From NCBI GenBank assembly GCA_013298695.1, contig JAAFIS010000003.1:186001-250000 (forward strand): a DNA stretch of 64,000 nt, written 5' to 3'. Origin of the DNA: Betaproteobacteria bacterium (lineage in GTDB: Bacteria > Pseudomonadota > Gammaproteobacteria > Burkholderiales > Casimicrobiaceae). This document shows positions 29,573 through 37,866 of this stretch, piece by piece (the first letter of the stretch is position 1; each line of letters starts with the position of its first letter). A program made the translations under genes and the position numbers. Below the pieces are notes generated by a model. The model had not been told where the DNA came from and ran no database searches. It saw only the letters and a list, made by a program, of their open reading frames with translations.

Positions 29573-30121
29573 GTGAATTCCACGAAAAAAATGATTTTTC
29601 TCATCGCAGTAGTTTGCGCTGCACCCTTCGCCTCCGCGTGGGTAGCGTACTATTTTTTCAAACCTGATGGCGGCGCTAGTTTCGGGCTCTTGCTTAAAAC
29701 GCAGCCGGTGCCTCCATTGCCGATGCAGTCGCTTGACACGGAGCGTGCGAAAGGTAAATTTTTGCTCCTTCACGGCGCGGACGGCGCGTGCACCAAACGC
29801 TGTGAGGACATGCTTTACTCGACGCGCCAAGCGCGCACGATGCTCGGTAAAGAAACGGATCGGCTCGCGCGCGTGTTGCTTGGAAACAATCCGCAACTCA
29901 GCGACGATCAGCGCCGCGCCCATCCCGATCTGATTGTGCTTAACGCACCCGCACCGACGCCTGAAATCGCTGCATTGTTGGCAAGTAAAACCGTATTGCT
30001 CGACCCGCTTAATAATCAAGTAATCGCCTGGGATCGTGAACAAGACGTTCGCGGCATCAAGCGCTTGAATGGCGACCTTTCACGCCTAATGCGCGCTACC
30101 AAATGGTCAACACAGCCTTAG
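29573..30121 (+). CDS. Membrane-anchored protein with CxxxC motif, possible Sco/thioredoxin-like
   Basis: Protein of 182 aa with one N-terminal helix (MIFLIAVVCAAPFASAWVAY) and a periplasmic domain. KFLLLHGADGACTKRCEDML contains C73 and C77 in a CxxxC arrangement following a beta strand, as in Sco-type copper chaperones (FGYTxCPxxC). No distal Sco histidine could be placed with confidence. It lies between SURF1 and cyoE, where related bacteria also carry a small hypothetical gene and usually ctaA. The start is GTG at 29573, with AGGT upstream; ATG at 29591 is an alternative. Confidence 0.7.
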   Translation: MNSTKKMIFLIAVVCAAPFASAWVAYYFFKPDGGASFGLLLKTQPVPPLPMQSLDTERAKGKFLLLHGADGACTKRCEDMLYSTRQARTMLGKETDRLARVLLGNNPQLSDDQRRAHPDLIVLNAPAPTPEIAALLASKTVLLDPLNNQVIAWDREQDVRGIKRLNGDLSRLMRATKWSTQP

Positions 30122-30164
30122 CGCGCGCGTTGACCGCGTTAGTCACTGCATTAGCATCCTCGCC

Positions 30165-31049
30165 ATGACCGCAGCGCCCCCCGCATCGCCAACATGGCGT
30201 GATTATTGGATCGTCAGCAAACCGCGAGTAACGCTACTTGCGGTGTTCACCTCGTTTATTGGGATGTTGCTGGTTGATCAACGCTTTCCACCGCTCACCG
30301 TCGTCATTGGCGGATGCGCCGGAATTTGGCTGCTCGCAGGCGCGAGTTTCGCGATGAATTGCCTGCTCGAAGCGGCGGTTGACGCAAAGATGAAGCGCAC
30401 CGATTGGCGTCCGTCAGCGCAGGGCAGGTTATCCACCGCGCAGATCGTGGTCTTCGCGCTCATCCTCGGTGCGATCGGCAGTGCGATTTTGATCGTCACC
30501 ACCAACGTGCTGACCTGGGCATTAACTCTCGCGACGTTCTTTGGTTATTCGTTTATCTACACGCTGTATTTGAAGCCAAATACTCCGCAAAACATCGTGA
30601 TTGGCGGCGCTGCTGGGGCGATGCCGCCAGTGCTCGGATGGACAGCCGTGGCCAACGACATCAGCGCGCCGCCGCTCTTGTTGTTTCTGATCATTTTTGC
30701 GTGGACACCACCGCATTTTTGGGCGCTCGCGCTATACCGTCAGGACGATTACGAGAAATCGGGCTTGCCGATGCTTCCGGTCACACACGGGCGTGACTTC
30801 ACCTTGCTGCACATGCTGCTCTACACATTTTTGTTACTCGCAGTGTCGCTACTGCCGTTTGCCATCCGCATGAACAGCTGGCTCTACGCGCTGGCAGCTG
30901 TGGTGCTCGGCGCGCGATTCATCCAGCTGGTATGGCAGCTTAAAGGCGATTACAGCGATCTGAAATCAAAAGCGGTGTTTCGCTACTCGCTGACTTATTT
31001 GGCGCTGTTATTCGCCGCGTTACTGGCCGACCACTATTTGATTGTCTAG
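30165..31049 (+). CDS. cyoE: Protoheme IX farnesyltransferase (heme O synthase)
   Basis: UbiA-family prenyltransferase of 294 aa with about eight helices that converts heme B to heme O, a precursor of heme A (also named ctaB). Hallmarks are VSKPRVTLLAVFTSFIGMLL, the first Asp-rich site MNCLLEAAVDAKMKRTDWRP, GWTAVANDIS and FAWTPPHFWALALYR, with DDYEKSGLPMLPVTHG as the second conserved region. It is the last gene of the oxidase cluster. No heme A synthase (ctaA) lies beside it, although an aa3-type enzyme needs one. Confidence 0.95.
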   Translation: MTAAPPASPTWRDYWIVSKPRVTLLAVFTSFIGMLLVDQRFPPLTVVIGGCAGIWLLAGASFAMNCLLEAAVDAKMKRTDWRPSAQGRLSTAQIVVFALILGAIGSAILIVTTNVLTWALTLATFFGYSFIYTLYLKPNTPQNIVIGGAAGAMPPVLGWTAVANDISAPPLLLFLIIFAWTPPHFWALALYRQDDYEKSGLPMLPVTHGRDFTLLHMLLYTFLLLAVSLLPFAIRMNSWLYALAAVVLGARFIQLVWQLKGDYSDLKSKAVFRYSLTYLALLFAALLADHYLIV

Positions 31050-31070
31050 CGCAGCAACTTACGCACGAGA

Positions 31071-31155
31071 CGCTCGCTTAAACTCGGCAAGCAACGATTT
31101 ACAAGCGGTTCCGAGATTTAGTTTTCTTAGCGACATCGCCCAGCTAAATTGGGCG
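31071..31155. repeat. 58-bp GGGC/GCCC intergenic element, copy F
   Basis: Degenerate first palindrome GCTCGCTTAAACTCGGC at 31072, perfect second CGCCCAGCTAAATTGGGCG with GCCC at 31138, 66 bp later. Core about 57 bp (31085-31141). It sits between convergent cyoE and the rubredoxin gene. Confidence 0.65.
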
Positions 31156-31172
31156 GAACGAAGCGGAGCTGC

Positions 31173-31337
31173 CTAAATTTCCACCATTTCGAAATCGTCT
31201 TTACGAGCGCCGCACTCCGGGCAAGTCCAATTCATTGGCACATCGTCCCATTTTGTTCCTGCGGCGATGCCGTCTTCAGGGGCTCCGGTCGCCTCATCAT
31301 AGATCCAGCCGCAGATGAGGCACATGTATTTTTTCAT
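31173..31337 (-). CDS. Rubredoxin
   Basis: Small iron-sulfur (Fe-Cys4) electron carrier, 54 aa. Iron ligands are C6 and C9 in [12 protein letters not shown] and C39 and C42 in [14 protein letters not shown], with the conserved [15 protein letters not shown] between. The length and both CxxCG knuckles are exactly those of classical rubredoxins. It is a stand-alone gene, divergent from gspE, with no reductase partner in view. It could serve alkane hydroxylase-type or peroxide-detoxifying systems elsewhere in the genome; that is inference. Confidence 0.95.
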   Translation of the reverse strand: MKKYMCLICGWIYDEATGAPEDGIAAGTKWDDVPMNWTCPECGARKDDFEMVEI

Positions 31338-31466
31338 TGCTAAAAACGTTTTATTTTCGGTTTGACGCGTGATTCTAGTGTGCCGGTTCTTGTGCAGTTT
31401 GCAGACAAACCCGGCGCTTCTCGGCTGACGCAGTGAACTTACGCCGCGTTATTACAATCTCAGGGT

Positions 31467-31511
31467 TCCCCCGAAATTAATAAGGGCATCGCGAACCGCC
31501 CATTTTTTGGG
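31467..31511. repeat. Partial GGGC/GCCC-type element, copy G
   Basis: The palindrome CGCCCATTTTTTGGGAG (GCCC at 31498) resembles the right end of the 58-bp elements, and CCCCCGAAATTAATAAGGG lies 30 bp upstream. No partner is found at the usual 66-bp distance, so this is a decayed or half copy. It lies 40-80 bp upstream of the gspE start. The rest of 31338-31550 has no gene. Confidence 0.35.
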
Positions 31512-31550
31512 AGTTTCGCGCCAGATGCCGATAACCCAGAGCTAGACCGT

Positions 31551-33332
31551 GTGGAAGCAATCGCTGAATCCGACGTTAAACACGCCGCCATCGAGCCGGA
31601 GCGGCGATTGAGCGCAAGCGCAACGTCAGCCGCTTCGCGCACGCCGCTTGGTCAATTGCTGGTGGATCGCCAGAAAATCGACCCCGCGGAACTCGATCGC
31701 GTATTGCGGCTACAGGCCAGCAGTTCAACGCGCGAACGCATCGGCTCGCTGCTCACGACGCTTGGTGTGGTGTCTGCGCGTGATGTCACGCAAGCGCTCG
31801 CCCTGCAGTCGGGCTTACCGTTTATCGAAGCCTCGGCATTTCCCGAAATGCCGATTCTTGAAGAGCGGATTTCGGCTCGCTTCCTTCGCGATGCGCGCGC
31901 GTTGCCGATTGAGGAAAACGACGAAGCGCTCACGCTCGCGGTCGCCGATCCGTACGATCAATTCCTGGTGCAATCGTTTGAGCTTGTGACCAATCGACGA
32001 GTGCATCGAGTCGTTGCGATTGGCTCGGAAGTCGACGCCGCCATTGAGCGGCTCTACGGCGCGGGGCGCACCCAAGTTGCGCAGCTCTCCGACGGCAATC
32101 TAGAAGCGCAATTTGAAGGCGAAGCGGTTGGCGCGGATGTGCAGCAGCTCAAAGACTTAGCGTCAGAAGCGCCGGTCATTCGGCTGGTGAGTTTGATTAT
32201 CACCAACGCCTTAGAAGCGCGTGCCTCTGACATTCATATCGAACCGTTCGAAAATCGATTGATTGTTCGCTACCGCATTGACGGCGTGTTGCATGAAATC
32301 GAGTCTCCCCCGAAACGCCTAGCTGCGGCGGTGATTTCGCGGGTGAAGATCATGGCGAACTTGGATATTGCGGAGCGCCGATTGCCGCAAGACGGCCGCA
32401 TTCGGCTGCGCATTCAAGGCAAAGAGATTGATCTTCGCGTGTCGACCGTGCCGACGATGCACGGCGAGAGCGTGGTGATGCGTATTCTCGATAAAGGCGG
32501 CGTCACGCTTAATTTTGATCGGCTCGGTTTCGAGGGCGACGTGCTCGCGCGATTCCAGCACGCGCTCGCGCAGCCCAACGGAATTTTGCTCGTCACTGGC
32601 CCAACGGGTTCGGGAAAAACGACGACGCTCTACACCGCGCTTGATCAACTCAACAAGCCCGATGTGAAAATTCTCACGGTTGAAGATCCGGTTGAATATC
32701 AAATGCCGGGCATCAACCAAATTCAGGTCAAACCGCAAATCGATCTCACCTTCGCCAACGCGCTGCGATCGATTGTTCGGCAAGATCCCGATGTCATCAT
32801 GATCGGTGAGATCCGCGATTTGGAAACGGCAGAAATCGCCGTGCAAGCAGCGCTCACCGGTCACTTGGTGTTGTCAACGCTGCACACTAACGACGCGCCA
32901 GCCTCGGTAAGCCGACTGCTCGATATGGGTGTTGAAGATTATTTGTTGACCAGTACCTTGGTCGGCGTGCTTGCGCAGCGTCTAGTGCGAACTTTGTGCA
33001 ATTCGTGCAAAGAGCCGTACGAGACGACTGCCGAATATGCGCATGAAATCGGTCTCGACCGAATGAGCGGAACGGCGCGCCCGATTGTTTATCGCCCGGT
33101 AGGCTGTCAGGCGTGCGGGCAAACCGGTTTTACGGGACGGCTTTGTATTGTCGAGATGATGCCGATGTCGGAGCCGCTGCGACGCCTGATCATGAAAAAG
33201 GCCAACGCTAGCGAAATTCGCAGAGCCGCGCTAGAGGAAGGCATGCAGCCGATGTACGACAACGGGCTGCGCAAAGTGCTCGCCGGCGCAACGACGGTGG
33301 AAGAGGTCTTGCGCGCCACGCGTGAGGGCTAA
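31551..33332 (+). CDS. gspE: Type II secretion ATPase GspE
   Basis: Cytoplasmic hexameric ATPase that powers pseudopilus assembly, 593 aa. An N-terminal MshEN-like region (LGQLLVDRQKIDPAELDRVL; ALQSGLPFIE) precedes the ATPase core. Walker A is GPTGSGKTTT at about 350-359, the Asp box ILTVEDPVEYQ and Walker B-like DPDVIMIGEIRD follow, with the His box LSTLHTNDAPAS. Four cysteines (CNSC and CQAC) form the zinc-binding finger typical of GspE/PilB. The start is GTG at 31551. It is first gene of the secretion operon; gspF starts 7 bp after its stop. Confidence 0.96.
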   Translation: MEAIAESDVKHAAIEPERRLSASATSAASRTPLGQLLVDRQKIDPAELDRVLRLQASSSTRERIGSLLTTLGVVSARDVTQALALQSGLPFIEASAFPEMPILEERISARFLRDARALPIEENDEALTLAVADPYDQFLVQSFELVTNRRVHRVVAIGSEVDAAIERLYGAGRTQVAQLSDGNLEAQFEGEAVGADVQQLKDLASEAPVIRLVSLIITNALEARASDIHIEPFENRLIVRYRIDGVLHEIESPPKRLAAAVISRVKIMANLDIAERRLPQDGRIRLRIQGKEIDLRVSTVPTMHGESVVMRILDKGGVTLNFDRLGFEGDVLARFQHALAQPNGILLVTGPTGSGKTTTLYTALDQLNKPDVKILTVEDPVEYQMPGINQIQVKPQIDLTFANALRSIVRQDPDVIMIGEIRDLETAEIAVQAALTGHLVLSTLHTNDAPASVSRLLDMGVEDYLLTSTLVGVLAQRLVRTLCNSCKEPYETTAEYAHEIGLDRMSGTARPIVYRPVGCQACGQTGFTGRLCIVEMMPMSEPLRRLIMKKANASEIRRAALEEGMQPMYDNGLRKVLAGATTVEEVLRATREG

Positions 33333-33339
33333 TTAAGCG

Positions 33340-34575
33340 ATGGCACTGTTTGCATTCCAAGCGGTTCGCGCGAGCGGCGACGCGGTCGCTGCCACGATCG
33401 ACGCCGTGACACAGGCCGAAGCCATTGAGCGCGTTCGCGAACAAGGCTTAATTCTGGTTTCCATCGTGCCTGCAACTGCCGCCAACCTGTCGGCGCAGCA
33501 GCAGCAAAAAAGTTTTTTTGGTTCGCTGGTTAGGCCGAGGAAGGTCAGCCGCGATCAGGTGATTGCCTTCACTCGCGATCTTGCGAACCTGATCTCCGCA
33601 GGCTTGCCGCTTGATCGCGCGTTTGAACTGCTCACTTCCCTCGCAGACTCACCGCCGCTTGCCGCGTTAATGCAGGATTTACGCGACCGCGTACGCGGCG
33701 GCAAAGCGCTTTCGGTGGCTCTGTCTGAACACCCCAAACACTTTGATCGATTGTTTGTGAACATGGTGCGCGCCGGCGAAGCCAGTGGCACCTTGGGGCC
33801 CGTGCTGCAACGCATCTCCGAGTTTCAGGAAAGGAGCGCCGAGCTGCGCTCAAACGTGACCAACGCGATGATTTATCCGTTTGTATTGATTGCTGTGGCG
33901 GTCATTGCGGTGTTGGTGATGATGTTTTTCGTGGTGCCTAAATTTGAGGCCACCTTTCGCCAGTTTGGCAAAGCGCTGCCCGCATCAACCGAAAACCTCA
34001 TCGCGTTTTCACATTTTTTACGCACTGACGGCTGGATGATCGTGGTCGGGCTCGCGGCGATCTTCATTCTCGTGCGCGGCCGCATGCGCACGCCCGAGGG
34101 CCAAATGAAATGGCACTTGCGCAAGCTCACGATGCCAGTGGTCGGCGAGCTCTTTCAGAAAATCGAGGTAGCACGGCTCACGCGCACGCTCGGCACGCTG
34201 GTCGGCAACGGGGTGAGTTTGCTGCCCGCGTTGACAATTGTGAAAGATACCGTTGATAACCGAGCGCTCGCGCAATCGCTCGACGGCGTGCTCGCTCGCT
34301 TGAAAGAGGGCCACGGCTTTTCGCGACCGCTGATGGAAACCGGTTTGTATCCGAAGCTTGCTGTACATATGGTGGCGGTGGGCGAAGAGACCGGGCAGCT
34401 CGACAAAATGCTGATCAAAGTGGCGGATGTTTACGACGTTGAAGTGAACACATCGCTCAAGCGCGCGCTGGGTCTAATGGAGCCGGTGTTGATCGTGACC
34501 CTTGCGCTGGTCGTTGGCGTAATCATCTACTCGCTGTTAAATGCGCTGCTCGGTTTGACCGACATGGGCGCATAG
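33340..34575 (+). CDS. gspF: Type II secretion inner-membrane platform protein GspF
   Basis: Polytopic core of the inner-membrane platform, 411 aa, with two tandem GspF domains. The first contains FTRDLANLISAGLPLDRAFE and FVNMVRAGEASGTLGPVLQR; the second contains RLTRTLGTLVGNGVSLLPAL and HMVAVGEETGQLDKML. Three hydrophobic stretches follow the usual pattern (around residues 175-195, 225-240 and 380-400). It contacts GspE and GspL in known systems. Confidence 0.95.
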   Translation: MALFAFQAVRASGDAVAATIDAVTQAEAIERVREQGLILVSIVPATAANLSAQQQQKSFFGSLVRPRKVSRDQVIAFTRDLANLISAGLPLDRAFELLTSLADSPPLAALMQDLRDRVRGGKALSVALSEHPKHFDRLFVNMVRAGEASGTLGPVLQRISEFQERSAELRSNVTNAMIYPFVLIAVAVIAVLVMMFFVVPKFEATFRQFGKALPASTENLIAFSHFLRTDGWMIVVGLAAIFILVRGRMRTPEGQMKWHLRKLTMPVVGELFQKIEVARLTRTLGTLVGNGVSLLPALTIVKDTVDNRALAQSLDGVLARLKEGHGFSRPLMETGLYPKLAVHMVAVGEETGQLDKMLIKVADVYDVEVNTSLKRALGLMEPVLIVTLALVVGVIIYSLLNALLGLTDMGA

Positions 34576-34653
34576 GCTGCGATTGAACGTTATGGCGCGA
34601 GTCGCTTCCAATTAGCGTCATTGAAACATTTACTTAGGTTCGGGAGAAAAGAC

Positions 34654-35082
34654 ATGAACAAACAAATTCGTCGTGCCGCACAGCGCGGCTTCACGTTGAT
34701 GGAATTGCTCGCGGTGATCATCATCATCGGGGTGTTGGCGGCAACGATTGGCGGGCGCTTTTTAGGCCAAGCAGAGGGCGCGAAAGCGGGCGCAGCAAAA
34801 ACTGAGATTGGCCAAATTGTGCAAGCGCTTGATTTGTTCAAACTCGAGATCGGACGACACCCCACGCAGCAAGAGGGGCTCGAGGCGCTCATTAAAAACC
34901 CCGGCAATGTGCCGAATTGGAATGGCCCGTATTTCCGCAAAGACAACATCAAAGATCCGTGGACCAACGATTACAAATACGTCACGCCGGGTCCAAACAA
35001 CACGCCCTTCGAAGTGAAGTCGCTCGGCGCTGACGGCAAAGAGGGTGGCGATGGCCCGAACGCAGACATCATTAAGAGCTAG
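34654..35082 (+). CDS. gspG: Major pseudopilin GspG
   Basis: Main subunit of the pseudopilus, 142 aa. The class III leader is cut by the prepilin peptidase before Phe in RG-FTLMELLAVIIIIGVLAA, with the conserved Glu at position +5. The globular part carries the GspG-specific GRHPTQQEGLEALI, DPWTNDYKYVTPG and a C-terminal acidic stretch GADGKEGGDGPNADI that corresponds to the calcium site. GGGAG upstream of the ATG at 34654 sets the start; an in-frame ATG at 34621 is rejected. No prepilin peptidase gene is in the window. Confidence 0.96.
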   Translation: MNKQIRRAAQRGFTLMELLAVIIIIGVLAATIGGRFLGQAEGAKAGAAKTEIGQIVQALDLFKLEIGRHPTQQEGLEALIKNPGNVPNWNGPYFRKDNIKDPWTNDYKYVTPGPNNTPFEVKSLGADGKEGGDGPNADIIKS

Positions 35083-35106
35083 CGGTTAATAGCTAGATTG
35101 CAGTTG

Positions 35107-35190
35107 CGCCTACTTGATTGGGCCAGCAACGATTTTCATGAAACTCTCGATAACATCGCTTTTCAAGCTTTCCGCCCAATTATTACGCGG
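35107..35190. repeat. 58-bp GGGC/GCCC element, copy H, overlapping the gspH 5' end
   Basis: First palindrome GCCTACTTGATTGGGC at 35108, second CGCCCAATTATTACGCGG with GCCC at 35174, period 66 bp; the core GGGC 35120 to GCCC 35177 is 58 bp. Unlike the other copies it overlaps a likely reading frame: the best ATG for gspH (35138) is inside it. Confidence 0.6.
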
Positions 35191-35689
35191 TTTGCGGGGC
35201 AAGACTATCTCGAGATCGCCGCTTTCAGGACAACGCGCTGCGCTTTTGGCGCGCGGCTTTACGATGATCGAAATGCTGGCGGTGATATTGGTGATCGCAG
35301 CGGTTGCGGCGATCTCGACGCCGATGTTTTCTTCTGGCGTAAGCGCATCGAAACATCGCGGCGCTGCGCGTGAAGTGGCGCAAATGCTTCGGTTGGCGCG
35401 CACCGAGGCGGTGGCCAAGCGGATCGACGTCGGCGTGGATTTTGACCTTGAAGCGCGCACGATGCAGATGCCAACCGCGTCGAACAAACGCGTCGCGAAA
35501 ATTCCCGAGGGCATTGAGCTCAACTTAACCACCACCGTCGCCGAAACCAAAAACGAAAAGCAGGCATCGATCCGCTTTTATCCGGACGGCGGCGCAACCG
35601 GCGGGCGCGTCACGCTTAAAGTCAAAGATCGCTCGTATCTGGTCGACGTCGACTGGCTCACGGGTCGCGTGTCGATCGACGAAGCGTAA
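35138..35689 (+). CDS. gspH: Minor pseudopilin GspH
   Basis: Minor pseudopilin of 183 aa as drawn. The cleavage site is RG-FTMIEMLAVILVIAAVAA with Glu +5, and the body has the GspH pattern (AREVAQMLRLARTEAVAKRIDV and a C-terminal beta-rich part with SIRFYPDGGATGGRVTLK). The leader from ATG 35138 would be about 40 residues, much longer than the usual 6-15, and most of it is encoded by repeat copy H. The true start may therefore be an alternative codon closer to the cleavage site, for example TTG just before ARGFT. It lies between gspG and gspI. Confidence 0.88.
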   Translation: MKLSITSLFKLSAQLLRGLRGKTISRSPLSGQRAALLARGFTMIEMLAVILVIAAVAAISTPMFSSGVSASKHRGAAREVAQMLRLARTEAVAKRIDVGVDFDLEARTMQMPTASNKRVAKIPEGIELNLTTTVAETKNEKQASIRFYPDGGATGGRVTLKVKDRSYLVDVDWLTGRVSIDEA

Positions 35690-35696
35690 GTTGCTC

Positions 35697-36140
35697 ATGT
35701 TCCGGCGCACGTTGCAGCACACACCCTTTTCATCGCGCGAACGCGGTTTCACGTTGGTCGAGGTCGTGGTCGCCGTGATCATCGCTGCACTCGCGCTTTC
35801 TGCGCTGTCGGGCGTGTTTGCGAGCGGCACGCGCGGCGCGGCGTCGGCCGCCGAGCTGTCACGAGCAAGCGCGCTTGCGCAGAGCTTGCTCGCGGCCGCA
35901 GGCGTCGAGCGGCCGTTAACTGATTCAGTCGAGAGCGGCACCACTGCCGACGGTTTGAGCTGGACGCTGAGCGCAGTGGATGAAATGAGCGAAGTAGACG
36001 GCGAAGCGCCGATCAAACCACTGCTGATACTCAAACGGGTTACGGTTCGCGTGAACGTGCCGAATGCAGCGCAACCTGAGCGCGCGAAAAGCGTTGAGTT
36101 GTCATCACTGCGCGCGGTGCCGCGCCCACTGCTGCAATGA
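35697..36140 (+). CDS. gspI: Minor pseudopilin GspI
   Basis: Minor pseudopilin of 147 aa that initiates the pseudopilus tip with GspJ and GspK in studied systems. Prepilin signature RERG-FTLVEVVVAVIIAALAL with Glu +5; the leader of 18 residues contains basic residues. The C-terminal domain is short and has the expected LSWTLSAVDE and LKRVTVRVNV strands. The ATG at 35697 is preferred to TTG at 35691. Its stop overlaps the gspJ start by four bases. Confidence 0.88.
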   Translation: MFRRTLQHTPFSSRERGFTLVEVVVAVIIAALALSALSGVFASGTRGAASAAELSRASALAQSLLAAAGVERPLTDSVESGTTADGLSWTLSAVDEMSEVDGEAPIKPLLILKRVTVRVNVPNAAQPERAKSVELSSLRAVPRPLLQ

Positions 36141-36868
36141 CCATCGCGACCCAGACTTCCGTGCAGAAGCTCCGCCGCAATGCTGCAGCGACCGCGCGGG
36201 GCTTCACCCTAATCGAACTGCTCGCGGCGCTTGCCTTGTTCGCATTGCTGGCATCGATTCTGATGGGGATGGTGGGCAACGCCGATCGCAGCACCAACGC
36301 CGCCAATCGTTCCAACGAACGCACCGAGCAGTACATGCGCACCCACGCATTTTTGAGCGAACATCTGGCCAATGCGTTGCCGCTTCGCTGGCGTCGCGAG
36401 CTTAATCAGCCGCTTAAGTTTGAAGGCAAATCCGCGAGCGTGATGTACCTGGCACCAGTGATTTCGCAAATCGCGGAGGGTGGCGTGTTGTGGTGGCAAT
36501 TGTTGGTGCGCGAAAACAACGGCAAGAAGCAACTTGTGTTGAAGCGCCTGCCGCAAGATCCAGAGCTCAAGGAATTACCCAACTTGGGTCAAGCCGAAGC
36601 CTCCGTACTCGCCGACGGCATTGACGCCCTTTCACTTTCGTACTTTGATCCAGGCGATGACCCTGTGCAACAACCCGACGCGGGCAAATGGGTCGACGCG
36701 TGGGAGGAAAACTCTCGAATGCCATCGATGATTCGCGTGCGCATCAAAGAAACCGGCGGCATTGAATGGCCTGATTTAGTGATCCCGCTGATGATCACAC
36801 AATCCATTGGTTGCAATTTCGACGCAACACGCCAGCGCTGCATTATTGCCAATCAGGTGCAGCGATGA
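36137..36868 (+). CDS. gspJ: Minor pseudopilin GspJ
   Basis: Minor pseudopilin of 243 aa. The prepilin signature is ARG-FTLIELLAALALFALLASI. The body contains ALPLRWRRELNQP, QLLVRENNGKKQLVLKRLPQ and LADGIDALSLSYFDPGD, in line with GspJ proteins, which carry a larger beta domain than GspH/I. It overlaps gspI (4 bp) and gspK (ATGA), indicating coupled translation across the tip-complex genes. Confidence 0.9.
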   Translation: MTIATQTSVQKLRRNAAATARGFTLIELLAALALFALLASILMGMVGNADRSTNAANRSNERTEQYMRTHAFLSEHLANALPLRWRRELNQPLKFEGKSASVMYLAPVISQIAEGGVLWWQLLVRENNGKKQLVLKRLPQDPELKELPNLGQAEASVLADGIDALSLSYFDPGDDPVQQPDAGKWVDAWEENSRMPSMIRVRIKETGGIEWPDLVIPLMITQSIGCNFDATRQRCIIANQVQR

Positions 36869-37866
36869 AGCGCAGGCCATACAACTCATCGCGCCGCGTT
36901 AACCGCAGTTCCGCGCCCGGCGCGCAGCGCGGCATTGCGTTGATGGCGGTGCTCGGATTGGTTGTGTTTTTATCGATCATCGCGCTCTCATTTTCCGAAA
37001 CACAACGACTATCGAGCCAGATCACCGCGAATTCGCTCGCCTCCGCGCGCGCGCAGGCTGCCGCCGACGGCGCGGTGCACAAGATGATTTTTGAGGTCAA
37101 CAAGCCGCGCCAAGCCGACGCGTCGGGCATTGAAGACACCCGCTGGAAAGCCAATGGGATTGCCTACGTTTGGTCGGAAAACGGCGTCCAGGTGAGCGTT
37201 TCGGCGCGCAGCGAGGCTGCTAAAATCGATTTGAACTTTGCCGCAGAAGCGCTACTCAAAAACTTATTCGTTTCTGCTGGGGTAGAGGATGGGGAGGCTG
37301 ACAACATCGTCAGCGCCATCCGCGATTGGACTGACGCGGATAATTTGAAGCGTCCCAATGGCGCGGAGGCAGACGAGTACCGAGCCGCAGGCAAAAAGGT
37401 GCTGCCGTCTAACGATTTTTTTGTCGCTGTTGAAGAATTGCAGAACGTGATGGGTGTAACGCCTCAACTCTATCTTGCTGTATCGCCGTACCTCACGGTG
37501 CATTCGCGCGCAGCGGGAATCGATCCGCTCACGGCGTCGCTCGATGTGCTGTTGAAAATTCCCGGGCTCGATCCCGGCGCTGTGAGCGCGTGGGTTGAGA
37601 CGCGCGACGCCGCTGCGCGCGACGGGCAGCCGGTGCCGCCGCTCACCCTTTCGAGCCCTTATTTTTCGGGCGGCATAGGCACGCTGCGCATCAGCGCAGA
37701 AACCGCCACTACTGACGGTATCACTGCGTCACGCGATGCCGTGGTGCGCATCGGCGCGCAACAAGGCGTGCGCCCGCAGTTTTTGTTATGGAAAAAAGCG
37801 TCCCGCGCAAAAAGCGCGCCACCCGCCGTGCCCCAACTCGATAGCGCTGAGGTGCGTCGTGGCTGA
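36865..37866 (+). CDS. gspK: Pseudopilus tip protein GspK
   Basis: Largest minor pseudopilin, 333 aa, expected to cap the pseudopilus. The signature is QRG-IALMAVLGLVVFLSIIAL; as in other GspK proteins the +5 Glu is absent. The extra alpha domain shows the calcium-related and helix-hairpin-helix-like stretches SAIRDWTDADNLKRPNGAEADEY (in parts) and PLTASLDVLLKIPGLDPGAVSAW. The start at 36865 overlaps the gspJ stop. Its stop lies within the start region of gspL. Confidence 0.9.
   Translation: MKRRPYNSSRRVNRSSAPGAQRGIALMAVLGLVVFLSIIALSFSETQRLSSQITANSLASARAQAAADGAVHKMIFEVNKPRQADASGIEDTRWKANGIAYVWSENGVQVSVSARSEAAKIDLNFAAEALLKNLFVSAGVEDGEADNIVSAIRDWTDADNLKRPNGAEADEYRAAGKKVLPSNDFFVAVEELQNVMGVTPQLYLAVSPYLTVHSRAAGIDPLTASLDVLLKIPGLDPGAVSAWVETRDAAARDGQPVPPLTLSSPYFSGGIGTLRISAETATTDGITASRDAVVRIGAQQGVRPQFLLWKKASRAKSAPPAVPQLDSAEVRRG

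Noticed and set aside
31460-31642. A 60-codon minus-strand open frame upstream of gspE
   Set aside because: It overlaps the gspE start region and the partial repeat copy G, with no ribosome site or family match.
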